A DNA stretch of 64,000 bases, from assembly GCF_016862095.1 (NCBI RefSeq), contig NZ_BOMH01000010.1, positions 48,825 to 112,824 on the forward strand. Direction: 5' to 3'. A program made the translations under genes and the position numbers. The notes under the pieces were generated by a model. It made no database searches. It worked only from the letters and a program-made list of their open reading frames with translations, and was not told the origin of the DNA. Shown here in pieces: positions 1 through 8,059 of the stretch. The DNA is from Actinoplanes cyaneus. Lineage in GTDB: Bacteria; Actinomycetota; Actinomycetes; Mycobacteriales; Micromonosporaceae. Within the stretch, counting starts at the first letter, position 1, and every line of letters begins with the position of its first letter.

Positions 1-776
1 TCGTGGTGTGCGGTGAGGTGGTCCACCGCGTCGTTGCCGAGTGCCAGCCGCAGCGGTGGCTCAGTGCTGCCGAGCGCCTCCAGAATGGCTCGCGCCGCCT
101 TGACGGGGTCGCCTGGCTGGGCGCCGTCCATGGCGTCGACGGCGGCACGGGTGGACGCCGTCGACACGGCGTAATCCTCGATGATCCGCGATCTGTGCAT
201 CCGGTGGCCGCCGAACTCGGTCCGGAACGCTCCCGGCTCCACGATCAGGACCCGGACACCGAACGGTGCGACCTCCGCCGCAAGTGCTTCGGACAGGCCC
301 TCCAGCGCGAACTTCGCCGAGCAGTAGGCTCCGAAGCCCGGCATGCTCAACTGCCCGCCCATCGAGCTGAGCTGAACGATCGCCCCGCTGCGCTGGGCAC
401 GCATGTGCGGCAGGGCGGCCTTGGTCACCGCGACAGCACCGAAGAACATCACGTCCATCAGAGCTCGTAGTTCGGCAAGGTCGAGTTCCTCGACGGCGCC
501 GACGCTACCGTGGCCGGCATTGTTCACCAGCACGTCGATGCGGCCGAACTCGGCGATCGTCTGCTCGACCGCGGCAAGCGCCTGCGCATCGTCGGTGACA
601 TCCAGCGGCGCCGTCCGCACCCGGCCCTGCCCGATGGTGATCAGATCGTCCAGTTGCCGCGGTCGGCGCGCGGTGGCCATCACCCGATCTCCTGCGGCGA
701 GAGCCGCCAGCACCAGTTCTCGACCGAATCCGGCCGAAGCGCCCGTGATCAACCAGACACGGCCCGTCTCCGTCAT
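1..776 (-). CDS. Short-chain dehydrogenase/reductase (3' end cut off by window)
   Basis: NAD(P)-dependent oxidoreductase of the classical SDR family; substrate unknown. The 258 visible residues show the Rossmann cofactor loop TGASAGFG (11-18), the NNAG motif (85-88), a catalytic Ser at 138 in QLSSMGG and the YxxxK pair as Y151/K155, followed by the PGAFRTEF substrate loop. The C-terminal residues lie beyond the left edge. The ATG is preceded by a GGGAG-type ribosome binding site; a slightly earlier in-frame GTG is possible. It is transcribed divergently from the LysR gene at 884, with only 107 bases between them, the usual arrangement of a LysR regulator and its target. Family assignment is secure; the regulatory link is inference. 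Confidence 0.9.
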   Translation of the reverse strand, partial: MTETGRVWLITGASAGFGRELVLAALAAGDRVMATARRPRQLDDLITIGQGRVRTAPLDVTDDAQALAAVEQTIAEFGRIDVLVNNAGHGSVGAVEELDLAELRALMDVMFFGAVAVTKAALPHMRAQRSGAIVQLSSMGGQLSMPGFGAYCSAKFALEGLSEALAAEVAPFGVRVLIVEPGAFRTEFGGHRMHRSRIIEDYAVSTASTRAAVDAMDGAQPGDPVKAARAILEALGSTEPPLRLALGNDAVDHLTAHH

Positions 777-883
777 CGCCACCCTCACTCCCACATGGAC
801 CGTCCACGTCTCGGAGCTACCTTGCCCAACCGCACTGGAAGGCCGCCAACACAGCCTTCCTTCAGCGGTTACAGTCTGAGCCT

Positions 884-1786
884 GTGACCGTTGAGTTGCG
901 GCAACTGCGCTACTTCGCCGCCGTGGCCGAACACCTCAGCTTCAGCCGCGCCGCGAAGCACCTGAACCTGGCTCAACAATCGCTGTCGCAGCAGATCAGA
1001 GCCCTCGAACGCGGTCTCGGGGTGCGCCTGTTCGACCGTGACACCCGCGGCACCCGGCTGACCGCCGCCGGACAGGCGTTCCTGCCGGAAGCACGCGCCG
1101 TCCTCGCCCGCTGCGACACTGCCGTCCTCGTGGCGCGGCGCGCGGGCCGCGGTGAGACCGGCCACCTCAATGTGGCGTTCCTTACCTCGACCGCCAACTA
1201 CATGCTGCCGCCGGTCGTGCGGGCCATGCGTGAGCGGTTCCCCGATCTCGAGCTGACGACCTATGACGTACCGATCGATGAGCTCGTCGCGGGGTTGCGT
1301 ACCGGGCGCTTCGACGCCGCGTTCAGCCGCCCGCCGCTGGTGCCGGACGTGGCGACCCGAGTACTTGCTGTCGAACCGGTCTGCGCGGTGCTGCCTGCCG
1401 GGCACCCACTCGCCGGCCGCGACGTGATCCACCTGTCCGACCTCGGCACCGAGAACTGGGTGCTCACGCCGCGAGACTCGTGGCCGCCCTGGCACGCCAA
1501 GTACGACCGGGACTTCGCGGCTGCTGGATTCACTCCCCGGGTTGTCCAGCGTGCGGCCGGCGTGCCGAATCTGCTCGGCCTCGTCGCGGCAGGCGTCGGA
1601 GTGACCCGCCTCGCCCGATCGGCCCGCAGCATCCGCCGCACCGGGGTCGTGTTCGTGCCGCTGGCCGACGACCACGCCGAAACCGTCGTCGCATGGATGC
1701 ACAGCCATGAAGGACCGGTACTGCGGAACCTCCTCGACGTCACCGCCACCTTGACGGGAACCGCGAACCTCACCTCCGAGGGCTGA
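884..1786 (+). CDS. LysR-family transcriptional regulator
   Basis: Predicted DNA-binding regulator of 300 residues, the normal LysR length. The N-terminal winged helix-turn-helix is textbook (ELRQLRYFAAVAEHLSFSRA, then AAKHLNLAQQSLSQQIRALE, LFDRDTRGTRLT), followed by a linker helix and a two-lobed periplasmic-binding-like effector domain (about 90-295). The GTG start has no convincing Shine-Dalgarno but has TACAGT eight bases upstream, so a leaderless transcript is plausible. Its divergent neighbour is a short-chain dehydrogenase, the likely target; the effector cannot be read from the sequence. Confidence 0.93.
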   Translation: MTVELRQLRYFAAVAEHLSFSRAAKHLNLAQQSLSQQIRALERGLGVRLFDRDTRGTRLTAAGQAFLPEARAVLARCDTAVLVARRAGRGETGHLNVAFLTSTANYMLPPVVRAMRERFPDLELTTYDVPIDELVAGLRTGRFDAAFSRPPLVPDVATRVLAVEPVCAVLPAGHPLAGRDVIHLSDLGTENWVLTPRDSWPPWHAKYDRDFAAAGFTPRVVQRAAGVPNLLGLVAAGVGVTRLARSARSIRRTGVVFVPLADDHAETVVAWMHSHEGPVLRNLLDVTATLTGTANLTSEG

Positions 1787-1793
1787 GCATCCA

Positions 1794-1817
1794 CCTCGGT
1801 CCTCGGTCCTCGGTCCT
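1794..1817. repeat. Three tandem copies of a heptamer
   Basis: CCTCGGT is repeated three times head to tail, with a partial fourth copy, in the 43-base gap between the convergent LysR and NYN genes. No strong hairpin forms here. It is probably replication slippage in non-coding DNA. Confidence 0.6.
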
Positions 1818-1829
1818 GTGGACGACCCG

Positions 1830-3050
1830 TCAGGCTCCCAGCCAGGCGCGGACCTCGGCGATATCCTCCTCGCTGAGCGCGATGGCCGCCGCCTCCGCCC
1901 GGTTCAGCACGTTGTCCGCGAACGCCGACGCGATCTCCACGGCCTGCGGCGGCGGCTGGCGGTAGAGCGGCGCCCCGCCGAACGCCGTCCCCCGGGTGAC
2001 GAACGCGATCGCGCTGCGGCTCACGTCGACGCCCTGGGAGGCGAGCTGGTCGCGGGCCCACCGGGTCGCCTCGGTCAGGTTGAAGTGGTGCCCGGCCGCG
2101 TAGTCGGCCAGCGCCTGGTAGATCGGCGGCCACATCTCCATGGCCAGCCGCGGCAGGCTGAGCAGCGCGGAGAGGCGGCCGACCGGCTCCGGCGCGGGGC
2201 CGGTGGCGACTCCGGACTCCGGCGCTTCGTGACGTGCGGAGTCCCAGAGGAAGTGGTTGGAGAACTTCGCGTTCGGCAGGGACAGGCTCTCCAGCGCGCG
2301 GACGAACCCGCCGTTGCCGAACCAGTTCGTCTCGTCGACGCTGGGGCCGAGCTGACGGCGCAGGTCGTGGGCGAGCGACGCCAGGTTGAGCGGGCCACCG
2401 GCCGCTGTGTAGCGCCAGCTGACCAGGTCACGGAACTGCTCGTAGGAGACCGGCGTCGCCGGGTCCACCGGCGTGACCGAATCCTCGTCGCTCTCCACCG
2501 GCTCGCCCTGGACGAGCTCGAGCAGCTCCTGGCTGGTGATCAGTCGGTCGGCGACCGCGATGAACGCCTCGGCCGCGTCCGACGGCGAGACGATCGTGGT
2601 GCGTCGGTCGGCGCGGCGAAGACGTACCAGCAAGGGGGTCATGTCCGAATCGCCGGAGGCGATGACGAACTCCTCGAACGTGACCGGGTCGGCGACCGCG
2701 TCGACGGCGTCGACGACCATCCGGATGTCAGCGGCGTTCTTGGTGTGGGTCAGGCGCGGGCAGTCGATCACCTCGAAGCCGGCGTTGACGAAGAACGGCC
2801 GGAACTGCGAGTAGTAGAGCCGCGGCTGGGCGGCCTCGGTGTCCGGGTTCGGCACCCAACCGCCGGGGTTCATGTAGCAGCGCAGGATCAGCCAGCGGCG
2901 CGGGCCGTCGACGGTCAGCGACGTGGTCAGGCGGACCAACCACGCGGCCGGGTCCTTGGCGAACTGGATCGCCACGTCCGGGTCCTGCTTGATCAGTCCG
3001 CTGAACACGTTGTCGAAGTCCAGATAGAGTGCGGCGCGTACGCGGGCCAT
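1830..3050 (-). CDS. NYN-domain (PIN-like) protein with OST-HTH/LOTUS-like region
   Basis: Probable RNA-directed nuclease of the LabA/DUF88-type NYN superfamily, 406 residues. The N-terminal NYN domain (about 5-185) has the acidic metal-site signature: LYLDFDNVFSG (Asp 11 and 13), the NAADIRMVVDAV stretch and ASGDSDMTPLL. A second globular region (about 215-290, with GPLNLASLAHDLRR and NWFGNGGFVRALE) resembles the OST-HTH/LOTUS RNA-binding domains that often accompany NYN domains. The C-terminal 110 residues are helical and unassigned. It is last in a minus-strand group after YccF and GlsB genes. The NYN call is firm, the OST-HTH call moderate, and the RNA substrate is unknown. Confidence 0.85.
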   Translation of the reverse strand: MARVRAALYLDFDNVFSGLIKQDPDVAIQFAKDPAAWLVRLTTSLTVDGPRRWLILRCYMNPGGWVPNPDTEAAQPRLYYSQFRPFFVNAGFEVIDCPRLTHTKNAADIRMVVDAVDAVADPVTFEEFVIASGDSDMTPLLVRLRRADRRTTIVSPSDAAEAFIAVADRLITSQELLELVQGEPVESDEDSVTPVDPATPVSYEQFRDLVSWRYTAAGGPLNLASLAHDLRRQLGPSVDETNWFGNGGFVRALESLSLPNAKFSNHFLWDSARHEAPESGVATGPAPEPVGRLSALLSLPRLAMEMWPPIYQALADYAAGHHFNLTEATRWARDQLASQGVDVSRSAIAFVTRGTAFGGAPLYRQPPPQAVEIASAFADNVLNRAEAAAIALSEEDIAEVRAWLGA

Positions 3051-3095
3051 GACCGAAAACCTACCGTGCCCGCGCCGCGCCCGCGTTCAAGTGCT

Positions 3096-3365
3096 CTACA
3101 GCCGGCGTCGCCGTCCCGCGCCGGAGACCAGCGCCACGCCCAGCGCCGCGAGTCCCACCTGCAGAATCAGCTCGATCCAGTCGATGCCGTCGGTGTCGGC
3201 GACGCCGAGAGCCACCGCCACGAACGTGCCGGCCAGCCCCGCGACGACGCCGACCAGCAGCGTCACCCAGATCGGCAGGCTCTGCTTACCGGGCAGGACG
3301 AGGCGCCCCAGCGCGCCGATGATCAGGCCGAAGACGATGGCGGTGAAAATGCCGTTGATCTCCAT
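3096..3365 (-). CDS. GlsB/YeaQ/YmgE-family small membrane protein
   Basis: 89-residue integral membrane protein of the transglycosylase-associated GlsB/YeaQ/YmgE family, widespread and often stress-induced, with no known biochemical activity. Three hydrophobic helices are visible: IFTAIVFGLIIGALGRLVLP with the family's GxxxGxLxxLxLPG-like signature, WVTLLVGVVAGLAGTFVAVA and LILQVGLAALGVALV, ending in a basic RRRR tail. The ATG chosen follows an AGGGG ribosome binding site and gives the family length; a longer reading upstream overlaps the neighbouring gene in another frame. It lies 17 bases downstream of the YccF gene and is probably co-transcribed with it. Confidence 0.88.
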   Translation of the reverse strand: MEINGIFTAIVFGLIIGALGRLVLPGKQSLPIWVTLLVGVVAGLAGTFVAVALGVADTDGIDWIELILQVGLAALGVALVSGAGRRRRL

Positions 3366-3382
3366 TGTCGAACCCCTATCTG

Positions 3383-3766
3383 TCAGGGCACGTCCACGAT
3401 CTCCCGGCCCAGCGGCCAGAACGCCACCGGCACCAGCTTGAAGTTCGCGACCCCGAACGGGATGCCGATGATCGTCACACACTGCGCGATGCCGATCACG
3501 ATGTGGTGCAGCGCGATCCACCAGCCGAACAGGACCACCCAGAGGATGTTCGCCAGGCCGGAGGCGACCCCGGCGCCCGGACGGGCCACGACGGTACGCC
3601 CGAACGGGGCCAGCGAGTAGACCGCGATCCGCGCGGCGGCGACGCCGAACGGGATCGTGACGACCAGGGCGAAACAGATCAGGGCCGCGAGACCGTAGCC
3701 GAGCGCCATGAGGAAGCCGCTGCCGAAGATGAACCAGAGGACGTTGAGGATGAAACGCACAGGCAC
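3383..3766 (-). CDS. YccF-domain inner-membrane protein
   Basis: Small membrane protein with the duplicated YccF domain: FILNVLWFIFGSGFLMALGY at the N-terminus, then two copies of the TIPFGVAAARIA / IGIPFGVANFKLV motif around a central helix (ILWVVLFGWWIALHHIVIGI). The family is conserved but of unknown function. The start is uncertain: GTG codons at 3766 and 3760 both fit the family N-terminus, and no good ribosome binding site separates them. It heads a likely minus-strand operon with the GlsB-like and NYN genes. Confidence 0.85.
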   Translation of the reverse strand: MPVRFILNVLWFIFGSGFLMALGYGLAALICFALVVTIPFGVAAARIAVYSLAPFGRTVVARPGAGVASGLANILWVVLFGWWIALHHIVIGIAQCVTIIGIPFGVANFKLVPVAFWPLGREIVDVP

Positions 3767-3861
3767 AGCATGAGCCCGGGTTGCCACCCTTAGGGGTACG
3801 CCCGGACCGTGTCGCACAAGCGGGACGCCCGGCCGGTCGCCGGATCCCGTTGAGTGCTGCC

Positions 3862-4365
3862 GTGCAACTCGCCCACGTGCTCGACGTCCTGCAGGAGCTC
3901 CATGCCGTGAGCGATCACCCGGAGCTCGCCGCGGTGGAGCGTTTCGGCGCCGACGCCATGCCCGGCGGGCCGTCGCCGGCGGGCCTGCGGCTGCGCTACG
4001 AGACCGGCTCGTTCGCCTATCTCTGGGGCGCGGTCTGGGCGGGGGAGACGGCCATGACCGTGCCGGCGGACCTTCCCCCGCCGTCGCGGCGCGCCTCCCG
4101 GGCCGTGGTCTTCGCCGCGCAGCTGCTCGACGCCGCCCGCCCCGGCGTGTTCCGCAGCTGGGAGCTGGTCGCGCTGCGCGATCTGGGCCCGGCCGACGCG
4201 CGCGGCAAGGTCCCGCTGGGCTTGCGGATCACCTGCGCCGACGGTACGTCGTTCCTGCTGCGAGCCACGTCGGCCGGTGGCCCCACGCGCGAGCCGGACA
4301 CGGAGCCCCACCCGTCCTACCGCCTCCCCCTCACCGCCGGGCAGCCGGCTGGCGCTGAGGGCTGA
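3862..4365 (+). CDS. Hypothetical protein
   Basis: Unrecognised cytosolic protein of about 167 residues. Codon third positions are strongly G/C, and the sequence is protein-like (LRLRYETGSFAYLWGAVWAG, FRSWELVALRDLG, GLRITCADGTSFLLRA), so I treat it as a real gene. It has no signal peptide, membrane segment or known motif. The start is ambiguous: in-frame GTG at 3862 (used here) and TTG at 3850 or 3781 are all possible. It is divergent from the YccF gene and convergent with the sigma-factor gene. Confidence 0.6.
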   Translation: MQLAHVLDVLQELHAVSDHPELAAVERFGADAMPGGPSPAGLRLRYETGSFAYLWGAVWAGETAMTVPADLPPPSRRASRAVVFAAQLLDAARPGVFRSWELVALRDLGPADARGKVPLGLRITCADGTSFLLRATSAGGPTREPDTEPHPSYRLPLTAGQPAGAEG

Positions 4366-4408
4366 AGCCCGCCCCCGAAACAGCCGTCAGTGCCAGCCGA
4401 GGTCGCGC

Positions 4409-4460
4409 GGCTGGTGCTCACGGTTGGGATCCGGGCCGGAGGCAACCGTGAGTGCCAGCC
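4409..4460. terminator. Hairpin between convergent genes
   Basis: GGCTGGTGCTCACGGTTG and its near-complement at 4443-4460 form an 18-bp stem (two G-U wobbles) around a 16-base loop. It sits between the unknown gene ending at 4365 and the sigma-factor gene ending at 4514, where a bidirectional terminator is expected. A second overlapping pairing with GTGCCAGCCG at about 4390-4399 is possible. No U-tract follows, as is common in actinomycetes. Confidence 0.6.
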
Positions 4461-4513
4461 GGAACCCGCCGGCGGAGCGGATGGCCGGGCCGCGGCCGGG
4501 CGTGGCCGTCGCG

Positions 4514-6622
4514 TCAGCCGCCGCTCATCGACGCGCCCGCGCCGTTCGCCGTCGCCAGGAACGTGGTGCCGGGCAGGGCCCCACCGCCCGTACGGGAACC
4601 CTCGGCAACCGTGGGGTCAGCGGACCGGAAGGTGACCGCCTCGCCCTGCCACGAGTTGTGGGTCTGCCGCGCCGAGGCGGAAAGTCCCTGCTCACCCTGG
4701 GTGTTGCCGACCGCGACGTCGTATCGCAGGATGGCCGGGGCGGTCGTGATCGCGAAACCCAGGCCCGTGTTCCGGTACGCCGTGTTGTTACCGAGCGTCA
4801 GCGCCGCGGTGTTCCCCTCGTCGACGAAACCGTGCCCGTCGTTGTTCCACGCCGCGTTGTGCCGGATCGTATGGGTGGCCGCCGCCGACGGGGTGCCGCC
4901 GCCGATCGCGAAACCGTTCGCGCCGTTGCGGAACGACCAGTTGGACTGCACCGTCACCGCGTCCCTGAAGTCGCCGAGGTTGATCCCGTCGCCGCCGTTG
5001 CGGAACGCCCGGTTGCCGCGCAACTGGTTCCCGGCACCGTCGCCGAACTGCACGGCCAGGCCGGACCCCTTGTTGTCGGAGAAATCGCTGTCCAGCACCT
5101 GGTTGCCCACGGTCCCCGGGTCGCGCAGCATCAGGCCGGAGCTGCCGCTGCCGCGGATCGTGAGGCGCCGGAGGACGACGTTGCGGCACCCACTGCAGAC
5201 GTACGCCTGAGCGGGCGCCCCGGTGATCTCCAAGCCCTGGACGGTCCAGTAGGCGGCCGTCTGCGTGATCGCCCACTTGTCCGCCGGGACGCCCGACATG
5301 TCCAGGACGGGACGTTCGCCGCTGTAGCCGGTGAGCGTGATCCGTTTCGCGGCGGTGCCGCTCGTGGTGATCTCGATCGGACTCGTGACCCGGTAGGTGC
5401 CGCCGCGCAGAGCGATCGTCCGGCCGGGCTGCACGACGGCGACGGCCTTGCCGAGCGAGGCGAAGGGGTGTTCCGCGCTGCCGTCGCCGCTGTCCGACCC
5501 GGAGGGCGAGACGTAGATGTCGGCCGCTGCCGCCGCGGGCGCCCTCGTCGGGGTGGCACTGGCGCGCGGGCCGGGATTCTGCGCGGGCGTGGTGGCGGTG
5601 GCCACGGGCGGTGCGGCCGACAGCGGCGCCTCCGGATCCGCGGGGGAGTGGTGGACCGCGTACGCGAATCCGCCGCCTGCCACGGCCGTCACGGTCACCG
5701 CCACCAGCGCCTTGTTCTGCAACGCCGCGACCAGCGCGGTCCCCTTCGCCGTGGTGACCATGGCCGGCGCGGCCGATCCGCTGTGGATCGCCGCCTGCAG
5801 CGCCGCGGTCAGCGCGATCGGCACCGGCAGCGCGACCGCTCCGAGCAGCAGCCGCTCCGGCGGGACCAGGCTGTTCCGACAGGTGCGGCACTGCGCGCAG
5901 TCGCGCACGTGCCGGGCCAGACGCTTGCGCCAGACCGAGTCGGTGGTGCCGTCCCAGGGCCGGACGAGTTGCGAGAGGCCGGTGCAGGGCGGCTTGGCGC
6001 GCAGTGCCCGGACCACGCCGCGCGCCAGGTCCACCTGCGCTTTCATCCGCTGCACCCGGACCGAGGCGTGTTTGGGCGCGACGCCCAGCGTGGCGGCGAG
6101 CTCGGCCCGGGTGAGCCGCCCGGACGCCTCCTGCCACCAGAGCGCGAGCAGCTCCCGGTCGGCGTCGTCGAGCCAGCGGCCGGCCTCGGCCAGTTCCCGG
6201 CGCTGCTCGGTGACGACCAGTTCGGAGGCGGTCCGCTCGGCGAAGTCGCTCGCCGGGTCGGGCACGTCGACGGGCTCCGGGTGGCGGCGCAGCAGCGTCA
6301 TCTTGCGGGACCGCAGATGCATCTGGAGCTGCCGGTACGCGATGGCGACCAACCATGATCGGAATCGGTCGGGCTGGCGGAGCGCGGTGAGGCCGCGGAT
6401 CGCCTTGAGCATCGTCTCCTGGACGATGTCGTCGACGTCCGGGTGCCCGTCGAGGGCCCGCCCGACGATGTTGTAGATCAGCGGGAGGTGCCCGGTGACG
6501 AGCTCGTCGAGGGCGGCGGGATCACCGGCTTGCGCGTCCCGGACCAGACGCGTGGTGTCCCGCGCGAGCGTCGTCCGAGTCTCCGCCACCGTCCCGCTCC
6601 GCCACGTCAGATTGATGGTCAT
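4514..6622 (-). CDS. ECF sigma factor fused to zinc finger, membrane helices and secreted beta-helix domain
   Basis: A 702-residue protein, far longer than a normal ECF sigma factor (about 180-200). Residues 25-105 are sigma region 2 (GHPDVDDIVQETMLKAIRGL, then DRFRSWLVAIAYRQ) and about 140-205 region 4 (DDADRELLALWW, TRAELAATLGVAPKHASVRV). A HxxxCxxC zinc site typical of anti-sigma ZAS domains follows (H238, C242, C245). Hydrophobic segments lie at about 256-278 and 303-324, then a Pro/Ala/Thr linker and, from 367, a right-handed parallel beta-helix resembling pectate-lyase/polysaccharide-lyase folds (DIYVSPSGSDSGDGS, GGTYRVTSPIEI, repeated N-R-A-F/A-Y-R-N rungs). I infer a membrane-tethered sigma factor carrying its own regulator and an extracellular sugar-binding or sensing domain. 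An internal GTG at 6589 with a GGAG upstream is an alternative start. No separate anti-sigma gene is adjacent. Confidence 0.88.
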   Translation of the reverse strand: MTINLTWRSGTVAETRTTLARDTTRLVRDAQAGDPAALDELVTGHLPLIYNIVGRALDGHPDVDDIVQETMLKAIRGLTALRQPDRFRSWLVAIAYRQLQMHLRSRKMTLLRRHPEPVDVPDPASDFAERTASELVVTEQRRELAEAGRWLDDADRELLALWWQEASGRLTRAELAATLGVAPKHASVRVQRMKAQVDLARGVVRALRAKPPCTGLSQLVRPWDGTTDSVWRKRLARHVRDCAQCRTCRNSLVPPERLLLGAVALPVPIALTAALQAAIHSGSAAPAMVTTAKGTALVAALQNKALVAVTVTAVAGGGFAYAVHHSPADPEAPLSAAPPVATATTPAQNPGPRASATPTRAPAAAAADIYVSPSGSDSGDGSAEHPFASLGKAVAVVQPGRTIALRGGTYRVTSPIEITTSGTAAKRITLTGYSGERPVLDMSGVPADKWAITQTAAYWTVQGLEITGAPAQAYVCSGCRNVVLRRLTIRGSGSSGLMLRDPGTVGNQVLDSDFSDNKGSGLAVQFGDGAGNQLRGNRAFRNGGDGINLGDFRDAVTVQSNWSFRNGANGFAIGGGTPSAAATHTIRHNAAWNNDGHGFVDEGNTAALTLGNNTAYRNTGLGFAITTAPAILRYDVAVGNTQGEQGLSASARQTHNSWQGEAVTFRSADPTVAEGSRTGGGALPGTTFLATANGAGASMSGG

Positions 6623-6744
6623 GTCTGTTCCGGGGCCGCTGGCTGCGACGATGTGACCCGCTCCGAGATCGAGGCGTATCGTGGCACGCCGTTCCGGGGG
6701 TCGTCAATCGGCGGCTGGGAGCGCGCCCACGACGTGCCGCCCGA

Positions 6745-8013
6745 TCAGCGCGGGGTCTCCGTGAGCGTCTGCCGGGTGATGTCCGCGATGGTCCGGGTCC
6801 CGGCCAGCGCCATCGTCAGGTCCAGCTCGGCGATCACGTTACGGATCACCTCGGCGACCCCGTGCGCGCCGGCCAGCGCGAAACCGTAGAGATGCGGCCG
6901 GCCGAGCAGCACGGCGTCGGCGCCGAGGGCCAGGGCGGTGAACACGTCCGCGCCGGTGCGGATGCCGCTGTCGAACAGCAGCGTCGGTTCCGGCCCCAGC
7001 TCGGCCCGGATCGCGGTGAGCGCGTCCAGCGACGCCACCGCGTTGTCCACCTGCCGCCCGCCGTGGTTCGAGACCACTATCGCGTCGACGCCGAGGTCGA
7101 ACGCCCGCCGCGCGTCCTCCGGATCAAGGATGCCTTTCAGCACGACCGGAAGACTCGTCCGCCGTCGCAACGTCGCCAGGTGCTCCCAGCTCAACCCGGG
7201 GTTGGAGTAGATGTCGAGGAACGTCTCCACGCTCGCGCGGGGTGCCGGCGAGCGCAGGTTCGCCCAGAACGGGCCGGGGTGGTTGCGCGACATCGCGATC
7301 AGCGCCCGGATCGCGCCGGGCGTCACCTTCGGCCGTTCCCGCGGCTGCCTCGCCCGTTCGGCGGCGATCTCCCGGAACACCGGGTCCGACGTGTACTGCG
7401 CGATGCCGAGCCCCTTGGCGAACGGCAGCGATCCCAGGTTCAGATCCTGCGGCCGCCAGCCCAGCACCGTGGTGTCCAGGGTCACCACCAGTGCGCCCGC
7501 GCCGATCGCCTCGGCGCGCCGGATCAGGCTGTCGACGAGCCGCTCGTCGGAGCTCCAGTAGAGCTGGAACCACCGCGGCGTGTCGCCCATCGCGGCCGCG
7601 CACTCCTCCATCGGGTTGCAGCCCTGATTCGAGAAGATGTACGGCGTCCCGGTCGCGGCCGCCCCGGCGGCGATCGCGAGGTCGCTGTCCCGGCCCATCA
7701 GCGCGCCGGCGCCGACCGGCGCGAGCAGCAGCGGGCTGGGCAGGCGCGTGCCCAGCAGCTCGGCGGACAGGTCCCGGTCCACCGCTCCGGCCGCCATCCG
7801 CGGGACGATCGCCCAGCGGTCGAAGGCCTCCCGGTTGCGTCGCATGGTCCGGCCCTCACCCGCGCCGCCGGCCACGTAGGCCCAGGCCTCGGCGCTGCTC
7901 ACCTTCCGGGCGCGGCGTTCCAGCTCGGCGAAGTCGGCCGGCACGACCGGGCGGCGCCCGAGCGTGCCCGCGCGGTAGATCGTCGACTGACGGGACAGTC
8001 CGGCGTCGGGCAT
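6745..8013 (-). CDS. Lactate 2-monooxygenase-like FMN alpha-hydroxy-acid oxidase
   Basis: FMN-dependent (S)-2-hydroxy-acid-oxidising enzyme of 422 residues. Family signatures are complete: SYVAGG-like AYVAGGAGEG near residue 46, FQLYWSSD (149-156, Tyr152 for substrate), flavin Lys293, the catalytic SNHGGRQ (315-321; His317 base, Arg320) and DSGIRTGADV (348-357) phosphate loop. Length and details such as GWRPQDL and EGRTMRRNREAF resemble mycobacterial lactate 2-monooxygenase, which turns lactate and O2 into acetate and CO2, more than lactate dehydrogenases. Substrate specificity remains inference. The ATG follows GAGGAG; a much longer upstream extension would overlap dinB antisense and lacks family similarity. 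Divergent from dinB. Confidence 0.88.
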   Translation of the reverse strand: MPDAGLSRQSTIYRAGTLGRRPVVPADFAELERRARKVSSAEAWAYVAGGAGEGRTMRRNREAFDRWAIVPRMAAGAVDRDLSAELLGTRLPSPLLLAPVGAGALMGRDSDLAIAAGAAATGTPYIFSNQGCNPMEECAAAMGDTPRWFQLYWSSDERLVDSLIRRAEAIGAGALVVTLDTTVLGWRPQDLNLGSLPFAKGLGIAQYTSDPVFREIAAERARQPRERPKVTPGAIRALIAMSRNHPGPFWANLRSPAPRASVETFLDIYSNPGLSWEHLATLRRRTSLPVVLKGILDPEDARRAFDLGVDAIVVSNHGGRQVDNAVASLDALTAIRAELGPEPTLLFDSGIRTGADVFTALALGADAVLLGRPHLYGFALAGAHGVAEVIRNVIAELDLTMALAGTRTIADITRQTLTETPR

Positions 8014-8059
8014 CACGAGGCTCCTCGAATTGTCGTACCGCGTGCGTAGGCTGCGGATC

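Noticed and set aside
1818..3620. A 600-codon plus-strand frame opposite the NYN, GlsB and YccF genes
   Set aside because: Composition is Arg/Asp/Gly-rich shadow; the minus strand holds three recognisable genes with ribosome binding sites.
8014..8059. LexA/SOS box upstream of dinB
   Set aside because: Only a TCGAAT half-site is present; the second half does not match the actinobacterial consensus.
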